Translations under genes and position numbers: made by a program | Notes under the pieces: model-generated | Told to the model about the DNA's origin: nothing | Seen by the model: the letters and a program-made list of their open reading frames with translations, nothing else | The model's database searches: none | Shown: positions 9,945 through 17,077 of the stretch, in pieces | Layout: every line of letters begins with the position of its first letter | Position numbering within the stretch: position 1 is the first letter of the stretch | NCBI GenBank assembly: GCA_016933675.1 | Contig: JAFGAM010000125.1 | Location: forward strand, 1-51,508 | Direction of reading: 5' to 3' | Length of the DNA: 51,508 nt | Source of the DNA: Candidatus Anaeroferrophillacea bacterium | GTDB lineage: Bacteria > Desulfobacterota > Anaeroferrophillalia > Anaeroferrophillales > Anaeroferrophillaceae

Positions 9945-10140
9945 ATTGCCGAAATGCGGCATGAATCGCACCGCAACCACCCCGCCGCACGGAACGTCAC
10001 GCAGCAACAATCATTCCGGACATTATTGGCAACAATCAGCGTGCACACGGGAACAAGGTGTAGCACACCCGGCGGGGTGAAGCAACCCGGTCAGCCATGA
10101 CCAGGACCAGGGTTTAAGGACGTGGGATTGTGGCGAAGTC
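9945..10140. other. possible CRISPR leader; no gene seen
   Basis: This stretch between the last repeat and the terminator of the cytochrome operon holds no credible ORF. About 9999-10045 is richer in A and T than its surroundings, as a leader would be. No promoter is clear enough to call. Confidence 0.3.
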
Positions 10141-10152
10141 ATTATCAAAAAA

Positions 10153-10181
10153 GGGGGAGCACCCGTACCCGGTGCTCCCCC
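10153..10181 (-). terminator. rho-independent terminator of the porin-cytochrome operon
   Basis: An 11-bp perfect inverted repeat (GGGGGAGCACC and its complement, 7-nt loop) is followed, read on the minus strand, by six T residues. It sits 28 bp after the last codon of the barrel gene continuation (10209). Confidence 0.9.
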
Positions 10182-10208
10182 GTAAAAACTGCCAGCCTAT
10201 TCGCCGCC

Positions 10209-10646
10209 TCAGAACTTGTAGGTCAGGCCGCCGTTGACGAACAACGCATCGCCGTCGGTATCGTAGAGATACGCTTCGTCGTCGCTGTAATCGAAGTAGC
10301 TCGCGTTGAGGTTGAAACTCAGATTGTCGGTATACTGGTAGACCGCGCCAAGAGCGTACTCGATCTGGTCAATATCCAGATCGGAATAACCTTCCCAGAG
10401 TTCCAGGCTGGCATAGTGGTTCATGCCGGCGAAACCGGTGGGATCGGCGCCGGAATTGGCACTGTCCGGAGCCCCGGCATCAATATCTCTCATCTCCGAG
10501 TCACCGTTGTTCCAGGTGATGCTCGCGGTCATGTCCAACTTCTCGGTGGGCTTGAAGGCCGCACTCAGCATAAGGGTGTGAACGTTGGTTTCGTACTCGA
10601 TCTGGTCCAGTGTGTACCCAAAACTTGGGTGCAGGAAGGAGCCAGC
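10209..10646 (-). pseudogene. C-terminal continuation of the MtrB/PioB barrel gene, after an in-frame TGA
   Basis: These 145 codons plus stop continue the reading frame of 10647-12596 without any shift. The continuation is beta-barrel-like: alternating strands such as DMTASITWNN and LNASYFDYS, ending in GGLTYKF with the terminal Phe that marks outer-membrane barrels for assembly. Without it the upstream product would lack its last strands and could not close the barrel. Either the TGA is read through (for example as selenocysteine), or this is a nonsense mutation or sequencing error. Its only internal ATG (10571) has no ribosome-binding site, so it is unlikely to be a separate gene. Confidence 0.75.
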
Positions 10647-10649
10647 TCA
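10616..10649 (-). promoter_or_regulatory. in-frame TGA with a SECIS-like hairpin downstream
   Basis: The TGA occupies 10649-10647. Sixteen bases later comes a perfect 6-bp stem ACCCAA/TTGGGT (10630-10625 and 10621-10616 on the minus strand) with loop GTT, extendable by two pairs across one mismatch. Known bacterial SECIS elements place a small apical loop with an early G about 16-37 nt after the UGA; here the loop starts 22 nt after it. The fit is suggestive only; short palindromes arise by chance. Confidence 0.3.
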
Positions 10650-12596
10650 GCCACCGTACGCCGGTATGGAGAGAAAGGCTTCATCCTCCATGGTATCGTA
10701 CTGGTAGGCCAGGGTGAAGGTAAGTTTGTCACTGGGAGCGAACCACAGGTCGACGCCGGGAGAGTGGGATTCCTTGTCGAAACCGCTGCTCACCCCGGGG
10801 ATGTGCATCGAGCTGTCTTCCTGGACGTACTTGTAATGAAAGTTGGCCGACATCTTCGGGCTGATGGCGTACGTCAGGTTCAGCGTCACCTCGTGGGTTT
10901 CATCCGGCTCCGAGGTCAGCGTCGCCTGGCGGCTGTTGTACATGACGAAATATTCGTTGGCATAGCCGAACCACGGCATCCCAAGTCCGGCCGATGAATA
11001 CTGCCCGGCCAGGTCGGGACAGGTGCCGGGATTGGCCGCTACCTGGTCCGCCAGCCAGCGGCCAATGGCGTCGCCGTCGGCGAAGGCCGCGCCCTCGTGG
11101 GCGAAGGGATTGTCGATATCCTCGTACTGGTACTTGAGCCGGAAACTCAGCTTGTCGAAGTAGCGGCTGTTGAGGGCCACCTTGAAGGTATTCGTTTCGG
11201 TTTCGCCCAGAGCCTCATACTCGCGGTCATCCTCCTCGTACTCGTAGCCCAGAAGCAGGCTGGTACGGGCGAAGAGGCGGTACTTGAAATCGGCTCCATA
11301 GGTATCGGTCTCGCGGGACAGTGAAGAAACCCGTTCCCAGGGAAACCCATCATGATGTTCGTTGTAGTCGTGCAGGCCGTAGAGCGTAGGGTCGAGATAT
11401 GTACCCCCGGTAACGTGGGAATCCACGAAAGCACCATCTTCGTAAAGGATCTCCACCTCGTCGCTGTCCAGATCTTCATAGGTATAACGCAGCGACAGGG
11501 TGAGGTTCTTGATCGGCGCACTGGTCAGGCGAAAGGCGATCCGGTCGTAATCGTACTCGGGATCGTCGCTGACCCCGTAGGCGCCGTTGTCGTAGGTGGT
11601 ATTGTAATTCGTCGCCGTATCGTTTTCCACCGTGGAGTTGACGTAGGTCCCGAACAGGGTGGTGTTGAACGGCATCACGAACTGCGCCTTGACAATGTGG
11701 GAATCCTTCTTGGAGTCAGGCGTCGCATCGTAGGGAATGGCCCCGTCGGCGCTGTCCCAGAGCATCTTCTGGTCCGCCAGGCCGCCGTTGTTGGATGCGG
11801 TATCAAAAACGTTGGTGGGCGTCGCGGCGTCTTCCTCGAACTCGCGATGGAAGAAGGTGTAATCCACCGTCAGCATACCGAGATGGGCGGTGGCACCGAT
11901 CTTGAAGTCCTCGGTGCGCTCGTCGAGACGCCGGTCCTCGGCAAAGAAGTGGCAGCCGGAACACTTGTTCATCGTCCGACCCTGCTCGTAACCGTGGCGC
12001 TTTTCGAGCCGGTAGTCGGCGTGGATCTTGATAAACTCCGCCCCCGGAATCAGGAACTCGTTGTGGGATTTGTACTCCTCACGCTTGATGTAAAGGTCGT
12101 CGCCCCACGAATCGTGCTGATAGACCGCGACATTGGCACCGACCGCGGTGGGCGCGCACATGATCGCCTTGCTGCCCAGAGCGGTGTAATAGGGATCGGC
12201 GGGCCCCATGGTCGCGGGGAAAGCGAAGTCCGGATCGGTATTCCAGTTCACCAGGTCGTCGTTCTCCAGCCAGTGCATGAACCGCTGGTAGGAGTTCTCG
12301 GTGCGAAAGTAGCGCCGGAAGTCGAGGTCCAGGGCACCGCGGTACTCATCCTGGTCGGTAATATCGATTTCGGCATCATACTTGATGCCCTTCTGCCAGC
12401 CGTCAACCTGGGCGCCGAACTCGACGTTTGCTCCTTGATCGAGGGTACGGTATTCACCCGCACCCTCGCGGGAATCGTCCATGTCCACCACCCCGAGCCC
12501 CAGGCTCACGCTGCCGGTGGTCTCGTCCGCGGCAGCCATGAGGGGAACCAGGCACAGGCAGAGCGCCAAGGCGATATAGATAGTAATCCGTTTCAT
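10647..12596 (-). CDS. MtrB/PioB-family decaheme-associated outer-membrane beta-barrel protein (interrupted by TGA)
   Basis: MtrB/PioB barrels form a pore that sheathes a multiheme cytochrome so electrons cross the outer membrane. The ATG at 12596 has a GGAGG site. A signal peptide ends near AAADE (residues 21-25). The protein is dominated by amphipathic beta-strands (for example LTLSLRYTYEDLDS, TLNLTYAISPKMSANFHYKYV). One heme-binding CSGCH motif lies at residues 212-216. The frame stops at TGA after 649 residues and resumes in frame to 10209; the joined length, about 795, fits the family. The gene lies 21 bp after the DmsE-type cytochrome gene, forming a porin-cytochrome operon. Confidence 0.88.
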   Translation of the reverse strand: MKRITIYIALALCLCLVPLMAAADETTGSVSLGLGVVDMDDSREGAGEYRTLDQGANVEFGAQVDGWQKGIKYDAEIDITDQDEYRGALDLDFRRYFRTENSYQRFMHWLENDDLVNWNTDPDFAFPATMGPADPYYTALGSKAIMCAPTAVGANVAVYQHDSWGDDLYIKREEYKSHNEFLIPGAEFIKIHADYRLEKRHGYEQGRTMNKCSGCHFFAEDRRLDERTEDFKIGATAHLGMLTVDYTFFHREFEEDAATPTNVFDTASNNGGLADQKMLWDSADGAIPYDATPDSKKDSHIVKAQFVMPFNTTLFGTYVNSTVENDTATNYNTTYDNGAYGVSDDPEYDYDRIAFRLTSAPIKNLTLSLRYTYEDLDSDEVEILYEDGAFVDSHVTGGTYLDPTLYGLHDYNEHHDGFPWERVSSLSRETDTYGADFKYRLFARTSLLLGYEYEEDDREYEALGETETNTFKVALNSRYFDKLSFRLKYQYEDIDNPFAHEGAAFADGDAIGRWLADQVAANPGTCPDLAGQYSSAGLGMPWFGYANEYFVMYNSRQATLTSEPDETHEVTLNLTYAISPKMSANFHYKYVQEDSSMHIPGVSSGFDKESHSPGVDLWFAPSDKLTFTLAYQYDTMEDEAFLSIPAYGG

Positions 12597-12617
12597 GATT
12601 CCTCCACTATCCTCTCA

Positions 12618-13625
12618 TTACCTGGTTAACGCACGGCCCTGGCCAGGCACCGACTGCGACGGCAGATCGCTGCCGTGAATCTGCACGTGGCACTGGGTGC
12701 ACTTGGTGGCATAGGCCTGTCCCCACGACATCAGCACGGCGTCGGGATGCGCCGCCATCTGCTCGGGGCTGAGGTTCGCCGAGGTGCCGACAGCCGTCGC
12801 ACCGCCGGAGCGACCGGCATGGAAATGGGGTTCATGGCACTGGAGGCAGAGGTAGGGTTCGTTCTGCTTCTTCAGGTTATTGGCCACCGTTCCGTGGGGA
12901 TCGTGGCAGATGGTACAGTCGTCACTCACCGGAGCGTGTTCAAACACGAACGGGCCCTGGTAGCGGGAGTGGCAGTTGAGACACAAATCGTTCAGCCGCT
13001 CGTCGGTGGCCAGATTGTTGACCAGTGAACCATGGTTGGCATGGCAGTCGCTGCAGACCATCTGGCCTTCCCGCACCGGGTGGTGTGAAGGATAATGCAT
13101 CTTTGCCTGTTCCAGCTGGTGGCACTGGTAGCACAGCCCGGGCTCGGCCTGTTTGAGCGCTTTCGCCGCCGCGGGCTCGTGGATCTCGTGGCAGGTAGTA
13201 CAGGCGACATCGTTGAACGGATGCGCGGTGCCGGCCCAGTCCATCTGCGAACCGTCGCTGTGACAACGCAGGCATACCGACGAAGCCTCGTCGGCGTCCA
13301 GGGTGCTGAACGAGATGATCTCCGCCGGGTCCTCGCTCTCGACATGCTTGCTGGCCGGACCGTGACAGGTTTCACAGCCCTGCATGCCGATGGCCGTCTC
13401 CTTCGCCAGGATCCGGTCATGGATGCTCCCGGCATGCTTCATGGTCAGCACATCGTGGCAGTCGGCACAGGACTCACTGCCGACATACTGGGCCCCGGCA
13501 ACCGGCACCGGCAACTTCATGACGCAGGCCCGGTGGCTGGACAGGGTCGTACAAGCGGCCGCGGACATCAATACCGCGACGAGCAGTCCCGTACCCAGCA
13601 ACAACCAATTTTTTCTCACCTTCAT
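12618..13625 (-). CDS. DmsE-family decaheme c-type cytochrome (MtrA/PioA-like)
   Basis: Ten CXXCH heme motifs are visible in order: CADCH, CETCH, CLRCH, CTTCH, CYQCH, CSDCH, CLNCH, CTICH, CLQCH and CTQCH. This is the MtrA/DmsE pattern of a periplasmic electron wire inserted in an MtrB-type barrel. The ATG at 13625, with an AGGAGAG site, gives 335 residues beginning with a basic stretch and a hydrophobic export signal. The cysteine after LMSAAA could be a non-classical lipobox. The start at 13703 would put unrelated sequence before the signal. No outer-surface MtrC-like cytochrome gene accompanies the pair. Confidence 0.95.
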   Translation of the reverse strand: MKVRKNWLLLGTGLLVAVLMSAAACTTLSSHRACVMKLPVPVAGAQYVGSESCADCHDVLTMKHAGSIHDRILAKETAIGMQGCETCHGPASKHVESEDPAEIISFSTLDADEASSVCLRCHSDGSQMDWAGTAHPFNDVACTTCHEIHEPAAAKALKQAEPGLCYQCHQLEQAKMHYPSHHPVREGQMVCSDCHANHGSLVNNLATDERLNDLCLNCHSRYQGPFVFEHAPVSDDCTICHDPHGTVANNLKKQNEPYLCLQCHEPHFHAGRSGGATAVGTSANLSPEQMAAHPDAVLMSWGQAYATKCTQCHVQIHGSDLPSQSVPGQGRALTR

Positions 13626-13799
13626 AACCACTCTCCTGTAAAATTCCCCGTTAAGACAAACACGTATACCCCATACATGTCGGGGCTCTCGGTCTCCGCG
13701 CACCTCCTTTCTCCATGTTTTCCGTCAAAGGTTACATTATTCACAAAGCCAAAAAGCCCATAGTTATCGCCAATCAAGACGCCTTTTGCTATCATCAGG

Positions 13800-13828
13800 T
13801 TATTAATCAATCGGGTTGGCGTTGTCAA
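13800..13828 (-). promoter_or_regulatory. candidate promoter of the decaheme cytochrome-barrel operon
   Basis: On the minus strand TTGACA (13828-13823), a 17-bp spacer and TAATAA (13805-13800). The surrounding 13780-13870 is unusually AT-rich for this window and includes an imperfect palindrome just upstream (about 13834-13854). Initiation near 13793 would give a leader of about 170 nt before the ATG at 13625, long enough to hold regulation. Confidence 0.4.
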
Positions 13829-14040
13829 CGGAAAACATAAAAAACTTTTAATGTTTTTGTGAATTTATGCCAATAATCACATACTGGATCACTCAGGATT
13901 AAAGCTGTCCGAACCCTTGCGGAGCGACCGCCCCGCCCCGTGGGCAGGCAGATATGCCGCCGGGTGAAACAACCTTTTTTATCGCCGCCCGGAGGCCGCG
14001 GCACCGACCGCCCGTCACCCTGTGGGCCACGTGTTTTTCC

Positions 14041-14069
14041 TTGACATCACGACAGGATTTCACTAGAAG
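14041..14069 (+). promoter_or_regulatory. candidate sigma-70 promoter upstream of rpmF
   Basis: TTGACA (14041-14046), a 17-bp spacer and TAGAAG (14064-14069, 4 of 6). It is the best plus-strand promoter seen before rpmF but lies about 500 bp away, so it either drives a long leader or an unrecognised small RNA or peptide. Confidence 0.45.
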
Positions 14070-14157
14070 TTCCCACTTGCGTCACCATCGTCAGTATCCC
14101 ACCGGGACCGTTTCGCGGTCCGGGGGTTGGCGCGCCGCCGACACCCGGCCGGATGCC

Positions 14158-14191
14158 GACAAACGGGGTACGGCGACAAACGGGGTACGGC
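14158..14191 (+). repeat. tandem 17-bp direct repeat (two exact copies)
   Basis: GACAAACGGGGTACGGC occurs twice head to tail (14158-14174, 14175-14191), followed by a partial AACAAACCG. The region is non-coding. Its function is unknown; it may be a replication-slippage duplication. Confidence 0.8.
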
Positions 14192-14426
14192 AACAAACCG
14201 CAGCCCGTGGCTGGCGGCGTTGCGGGACCGCGGCTTCGGGACCGGTGATATTGCCATCCTGCAATCCGCACCCGGCAGCGCTGAGGACTTCAGACCCGGC
14301 GGAGTTTCACCACCGACATCAACATCATACTTTCTGATGAAACCGTAACGACAGCCAAAATCCACCGAAGTGTGGTGGCACACCAACGACTCCGGATTCG
14401 CGCCGCTGCCCTGCGGAGGAAGGCGT

Positions 14427-14549
14427 ATGTTTGATGTGCGTCGAATGATTCAGCATGCAGCCCGGCGAATGAAGATGGCGTTGTTACGGAGCCATCGCAT
14501 TTCATCCGGACCTCGGCAGCATACAGCAACCACAAACCCGGCCGGTTAG
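14427..14549 (+). CDS. possible 40-residue leader peptide or small protein, unknown
   Basis: An ATG at 14427 is preceded at ideal spacing by GGAGGAAGG, one of the strongest ribosome-binding sites in the window. The product would be a basic 40-residue peptide (MFDVRRMIQHAARRMKM at its start) ending 26 bp before rpmF. No family is recognised and the codon pattern is not clearly coding. It may be a chance ORF. Confidence 0.25.
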   Translation: MFDVRRMIQHAARRMKMALLRSHRISSGPRQHTATTNPAG

Positions 14550-14575
14550 CGCCGGGAAGATTCAGGAGCGCAGTC

Positions 14576-14758
14576 ATGGCCGTACCGAAGCGAAGAACAT
14601 CCAAGACCCGCAAGCGTCAGCGTCGCGCCCACGACGCCATCACTCCGCCGGCAACCGGCATCTGCCCCACGTGTCAGTCGCCGACTTACCCGCATCGGCT
14701 GTGCGCCAACTGCGGCAGCTATCGCGGCGAGACCTTCGTCAAGATGGAAAAAGACTGA
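14576..14758 (+). CDS. rpmF: 50S ribosomal protein L32
   Basis: A 60-residue basic protein starting MAVPKRRTSKTRKRQRR, the canonical L32 N-terminus, with a zinc ribbon CPTC...CANC. It is a structural part of the large ribosomal subunit. The ribosome-binding site is AGGAG. It heads the fatty acid cluster, and the pairing rpmF-plsX is widespread in bacteria. Confidence 0.97.
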   Translation: MAVPKRRTSKTRKRQRRAHDAITPPATGICPTCQSPTYPHRLCANCGSYRGETFVKMEKD

Positions 14759-14845
14759 TTTTCCGGAGGCCGCTACGGCGGCCCACTCCCGGCACAACGG
14801 TGATGTGCCGGCACGAACGTCACCGATGCCGCGTATCCTGAGACC

Positions 14846-15928
14846 ATGAAGATTGCCGTTGATGCCATGGGCGGGGATCACGCCCCCGAAGAGATCGTCG
14901 CCGGCGCCGTCGACGCCGCGCGGGAATACAATCTCAAGGTCATCCTCGTGGGCTATCGGGAACGCATTGAGCACGAGTTGAGCCGGCACAATGTCCGTGA
15001 CCTGCCGATCTACATTCAGCACGCCTCGGAAGTCGTCAACATGGACGAATCTCCCTCCAAGGCACTGCGGCGGAAAAAGGACTCTTCACTGCGGGTCAGC
15101 GTCGATTTGGTCCGTGACGGCCGCGCCCAGGGGGCGGTATCCGCTGGCAATTCCGGCGCCGCCATGGCGGTGGCAATGTTTTCGATGAAGAAGCTGGAGC
15201 ACATCGACCGGCCGGCGATCGTCGCCCACATCCCGACCCTCACCGGCACCACGGCGCTGCTCGATGTCGGCGGCAACGTCGACTGCAAGCCCCTCCATCT
15301 GGCCCAGTTCGCCGTCATGGGAAGCGTCTACGCCACCTACCTGCTGCACAAAACCACACCACGCGTCGGCCTCCTGAGCAACGGCGAGGAAGAATCCAAG
15401 GGTACCGATACGACCCGCGAAACCGACCGGCTGTTGCGTACCAGTTCCCTGAACTACATCGGTTACGTCGAGGGCCGGGATATCTTTCCCGGCGAGGTCG
15501 ATGTGGTGGTTTGTGATGGCTTCGTCGGCAATATCGTCCTCAAGGCCAGTGAAGGGCTGGCGGCGGCCATGACCGGCCGGCTGAAGCAGGAGCTCGCCGC
15601 CACCCCGATCCGCAGACTCGGCGCCGTCCTGAGCCGCGGCGCGTTCAGAAACCTGGCCAAAGCCGTGGATTATGCCGAATACGGCGGGGCCCCTTTACTC
15701 GGGGTTAACGGCAACTGTTTTATCGCCCACGGCTCCTCCTGCCGCCGAGCAATCAAAAACGCCATCCGCGCCAGCGCCGAATTCGCCTCCCGCAAGGTCA
15801 ACGACCACCTGGTCGACGAGTTGGACCGCAATCAGGAAATCCAGAAGCTGCTGCCGCGCAGGAAGATCTGGAACCAAATCAAGGAGCGCATCATCCTCAA
15901 GGAACGTGAAGAGGAAGCGGAAGAATAA
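14846..15928 (+). CDS. plsX: Phosphate acyltransferase PlsX
   Basis: PlsX converts acyl-ACP to acyl-phosphate, the donor for the first step of phospholipid synthesis. The 360-residue protein opens with the family signature IAVDAMGGDHAP and holds NSGAAMAVAMF and CDGFVGNIVLK. It ends in a charged tail (about 335-360) rich in Lys/Glu. It lies between rpmF and fabH, linking membrane and fatty acid synthesis. Confidence 0.97.
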   Translation: MKIAVDAMGGDHAPEEIVAGAVDAAREYNLKVILVGYRERIEHELSRHNVRDLPIYIQHASEVVNMDESPSKALRRKKDSSLRVSVDLVRDGRAQGAVSAGNSGAAMAVAMFSMKKLEHIDRPAIVAHIPTLTGTTALLDVGGNVDCKPLHLAQFAVMGSVYATYLLHKTTPRVGLLSNGEEESKGTDTTRETDRLLRTSSLNYIGYVEGRDIFPGEVDVVVCDGFVGNIVLKASEGLAAAMTGRLKQELAATPIRRLGAVLSRGAFRNLAKAVDYAEYGGAPLLGVNGNCFIAHGSSCRRAIKNAIRASAEFASRKVNDHLVDELDRNQEIQKLLPRRKIWNQIKERIILKEREEEAEE

Positions 15929-15935
15929 CCGACCC

Positions 15936-16931
15936 ATGGACATCCCTCTCCAGGCGGTCATCCGGGGCACCGGCGCATACGTGCCGGCGCGGGTGCTGAC
16001 CAATCACGACCTCGAACGGCTGGTGGACACCTCGGACGAATGGATCCTCGCCCGCAGCGGCATTCGTGAACGACGGCTGGCGGCCGACGACGAGCAGACC
16101 TCCGACCTGGCCTGCCGGGCTGCCCGTCGCGCCCTGGAGATGGCGGAACTGAAGCCCGCCGACATCGACCTGGTCATTGTCGGCACCGCCACCCCCGACA
16201 TGCCCTTCCCCTCCACCGCCTGTCTGCTGCTGGACAAGCTTGGCCACGCCGGCGCCGCAGCTTTCGACCTCGCGGCCGGCTGCAGCGGTTTTCTTTACGG
16301 TCTCGGCGCCGCCACCGACATGATCCGCGCCGGCAGCGCCCGCACGGCGCTGGTGGTGGGCGCCGAAATTCTCTCACGCATCATCGACTGGCAGGACCGC
16401 GGCACCTGTGTGCTCTTCGGTGACGGTGCCGGCGCGGTGGTCCTGCAGGGGGAACGGAACAACACCGGCAGGGGAATTTTGTCGAACCACCTGCACGGCG
16501 ACGGCGGCTTCGGTTCCCTGCTTGCCCTGCGCGGCGGCGGCAGCCGGTATCCCGCCTCCCATGCAACCGTCGACCGGCGCCTCCACTATGTCGCCATGCA
16601 GGGCAACGAACTTTTCAAAGTGGCGGTCCGCTGCCTGACCGAAACCGCCCGCGAGGCCATGAGCCACAACAACATTACCGCCGACGACATCGATCTCTTC
16701 ATACCCCACCAGGCGAACATGCGAATCATCCGGGCGGTAGCCGGCCGCTGCGGCATCCCCATGGAACGGGTCTTCACCAATCTCGAACACTACGGCAACA
16801 CCTCCGCCGCCTCCATTCCCATCGCCCTCGACGAAGCCCTCCGGGGCGACCGCATCCGCTCCGGCGACCTGATCCTGCTGGATGCTTTCGGCGCCGGCCT
16901 GACCTGGGGTTCGAGCCTCATCAGGTGGTAG
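15936..16931 (+). CDS. fabH: Beta-ketoacyl-ACP synthase III
   Basis: FabH starts fatty acid chains by condensing acetyl-CoA with malonyl-ACP. The 331-residue protein has the catalytic triad Cys116 (AAGCSGF), His258 (PHQANMR) and Asn288 (GNTSAAS). The ATG at 15936, 7 bp after the plsX stop, matches the family N-terminus; the longer frame from 15672 only overlaps plsX out of frame. A GC-rich hairpin follows, and fabD has its own possible promoter. Confidence 0.97.
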   Translation: MDIPLQAVIRGTGAYVPARVLTNHDLERLVDTSDEWILARSGIRERRLAADDEQTSDLACRAARRALEMAELKPADIDLVIVGTATPDMPFPSTACLLLDKLGHAGAAAFDLAAGCSGFLYGLGAATDMIRAGSARTALVVGAEILSRIIDWQDRGTCVLFGDGAGAVVLQGERNNTGRGILSNHLHGDGGFGSLLALRGGGSRYPASHATVDRRLHYVAMQGNELFKVAVRCLTETAREAMSHNNITADDIDLFIPHQANMRIIRAVAGRCGIPMERVFTNLEHYGNTSAASIPIALDEALRGDRIRSGDLILLDAFGAGLTWGSSLIRW

Positions 16932-16936
16932 CGGAC

Positions 16937-16956
16937 GCCCCCTCCCGGCAGGGGGC
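16937..16956 (+). terminator. possible weak terminator or attenuator after fabH
   Basis: A 7-bp perfect GC stem GCCCCCT/AGGGGGC with a 6-nt loop lies directly after the fabH stop. An AT-rich palindrome rather than a pure T tract follows, so termination strength is uncertain. Confidence 0.35.
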
Positions 16957-16961
16957 AGGGC

Positions 16962-16979
16962 AATTAAAATGTTTTAATT
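16962..16979. promoter_or_regulatory. perfect AT palindrome upstream of the fabD promoter (candidate operator)
   Basis: AATTAAAA and TTTTAATT flank a central TG, giving 8-bp perfect arms 15 bp before the putative fabD -35. In so GC-rich a genome an 18-bp AT dyad is unlikely by chance. It could bind a dimeric regulator of fatty acid synthesis, or serve as the slippery part of a terminator. Confidence 0.4.
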
Positions 16980-16993
16980 TATTACGCTTTTCA

Positions 16994-17022
16994 TTGACTT
17001 TTGACGGAGAAATAACTAGATG
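16994..17022 (+). promoter_or_regulatory. candidate promoter of fabD-fabG-acpP
   Basis: TTGACT (16994-16999), 17-bp spacer, TAGATG (17017-17022). It lies 55 bp before the fabD start, in the only sizeable gap of the early fab cluster. Confidence 0.4.
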
Positions 17023-17077
17023 AAGCCGTTATTTAACAACCGTTCAGCGGTACATGACAGGGGGTGAGCGAACGATT

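Larger units (their letters stand above)
13870..14575. other. long intergenic region with no convincing gene
   Basis: About 700 bp separate the divergent cytochrome operon and rpmF. ORFs on both strands here have no family resemblance and poor codon patterns. The region holds a good sigma-70 promoter (14041-14069), a 6-bp hairpin GGACCG/CGGTCC near 14105-14121, a tandem 17-bp repeat (14158-14191) and a possible 40-codon ORF with a strong ribosome-binding site (14427-14549). The YceD/DUF177 gene that usually precedes rpmF is not found; its Cys-rich C-terminal signature is absent in all frames examined. Confidence 0.6.

Noticed and set aside
9603-10010. 135-codon minus-strand ORF across the CRISPR array
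   Set aside because: Its sequence is a translation of the repeats (recurring Gly-Phe-Pro-Ala-Arg-like blocks) and spacers; it has no family and no independent support.
10209-10571. Treating the barrel C-terminus as a separate 120-residue gene
   Set aside because: Its ATG has no ribosome-binding site and the 75 bases before it continue the upstream frame with sensible codons, so it is the end of the same gene.
13954-14337. 127-codon plus-strand ORF upstream of rpmF
   Set aside because: Composition rich in Arg/His/Pro, no ribosome-binding site, contains the tandem repeat; looks like non-coding high-GC sequence.
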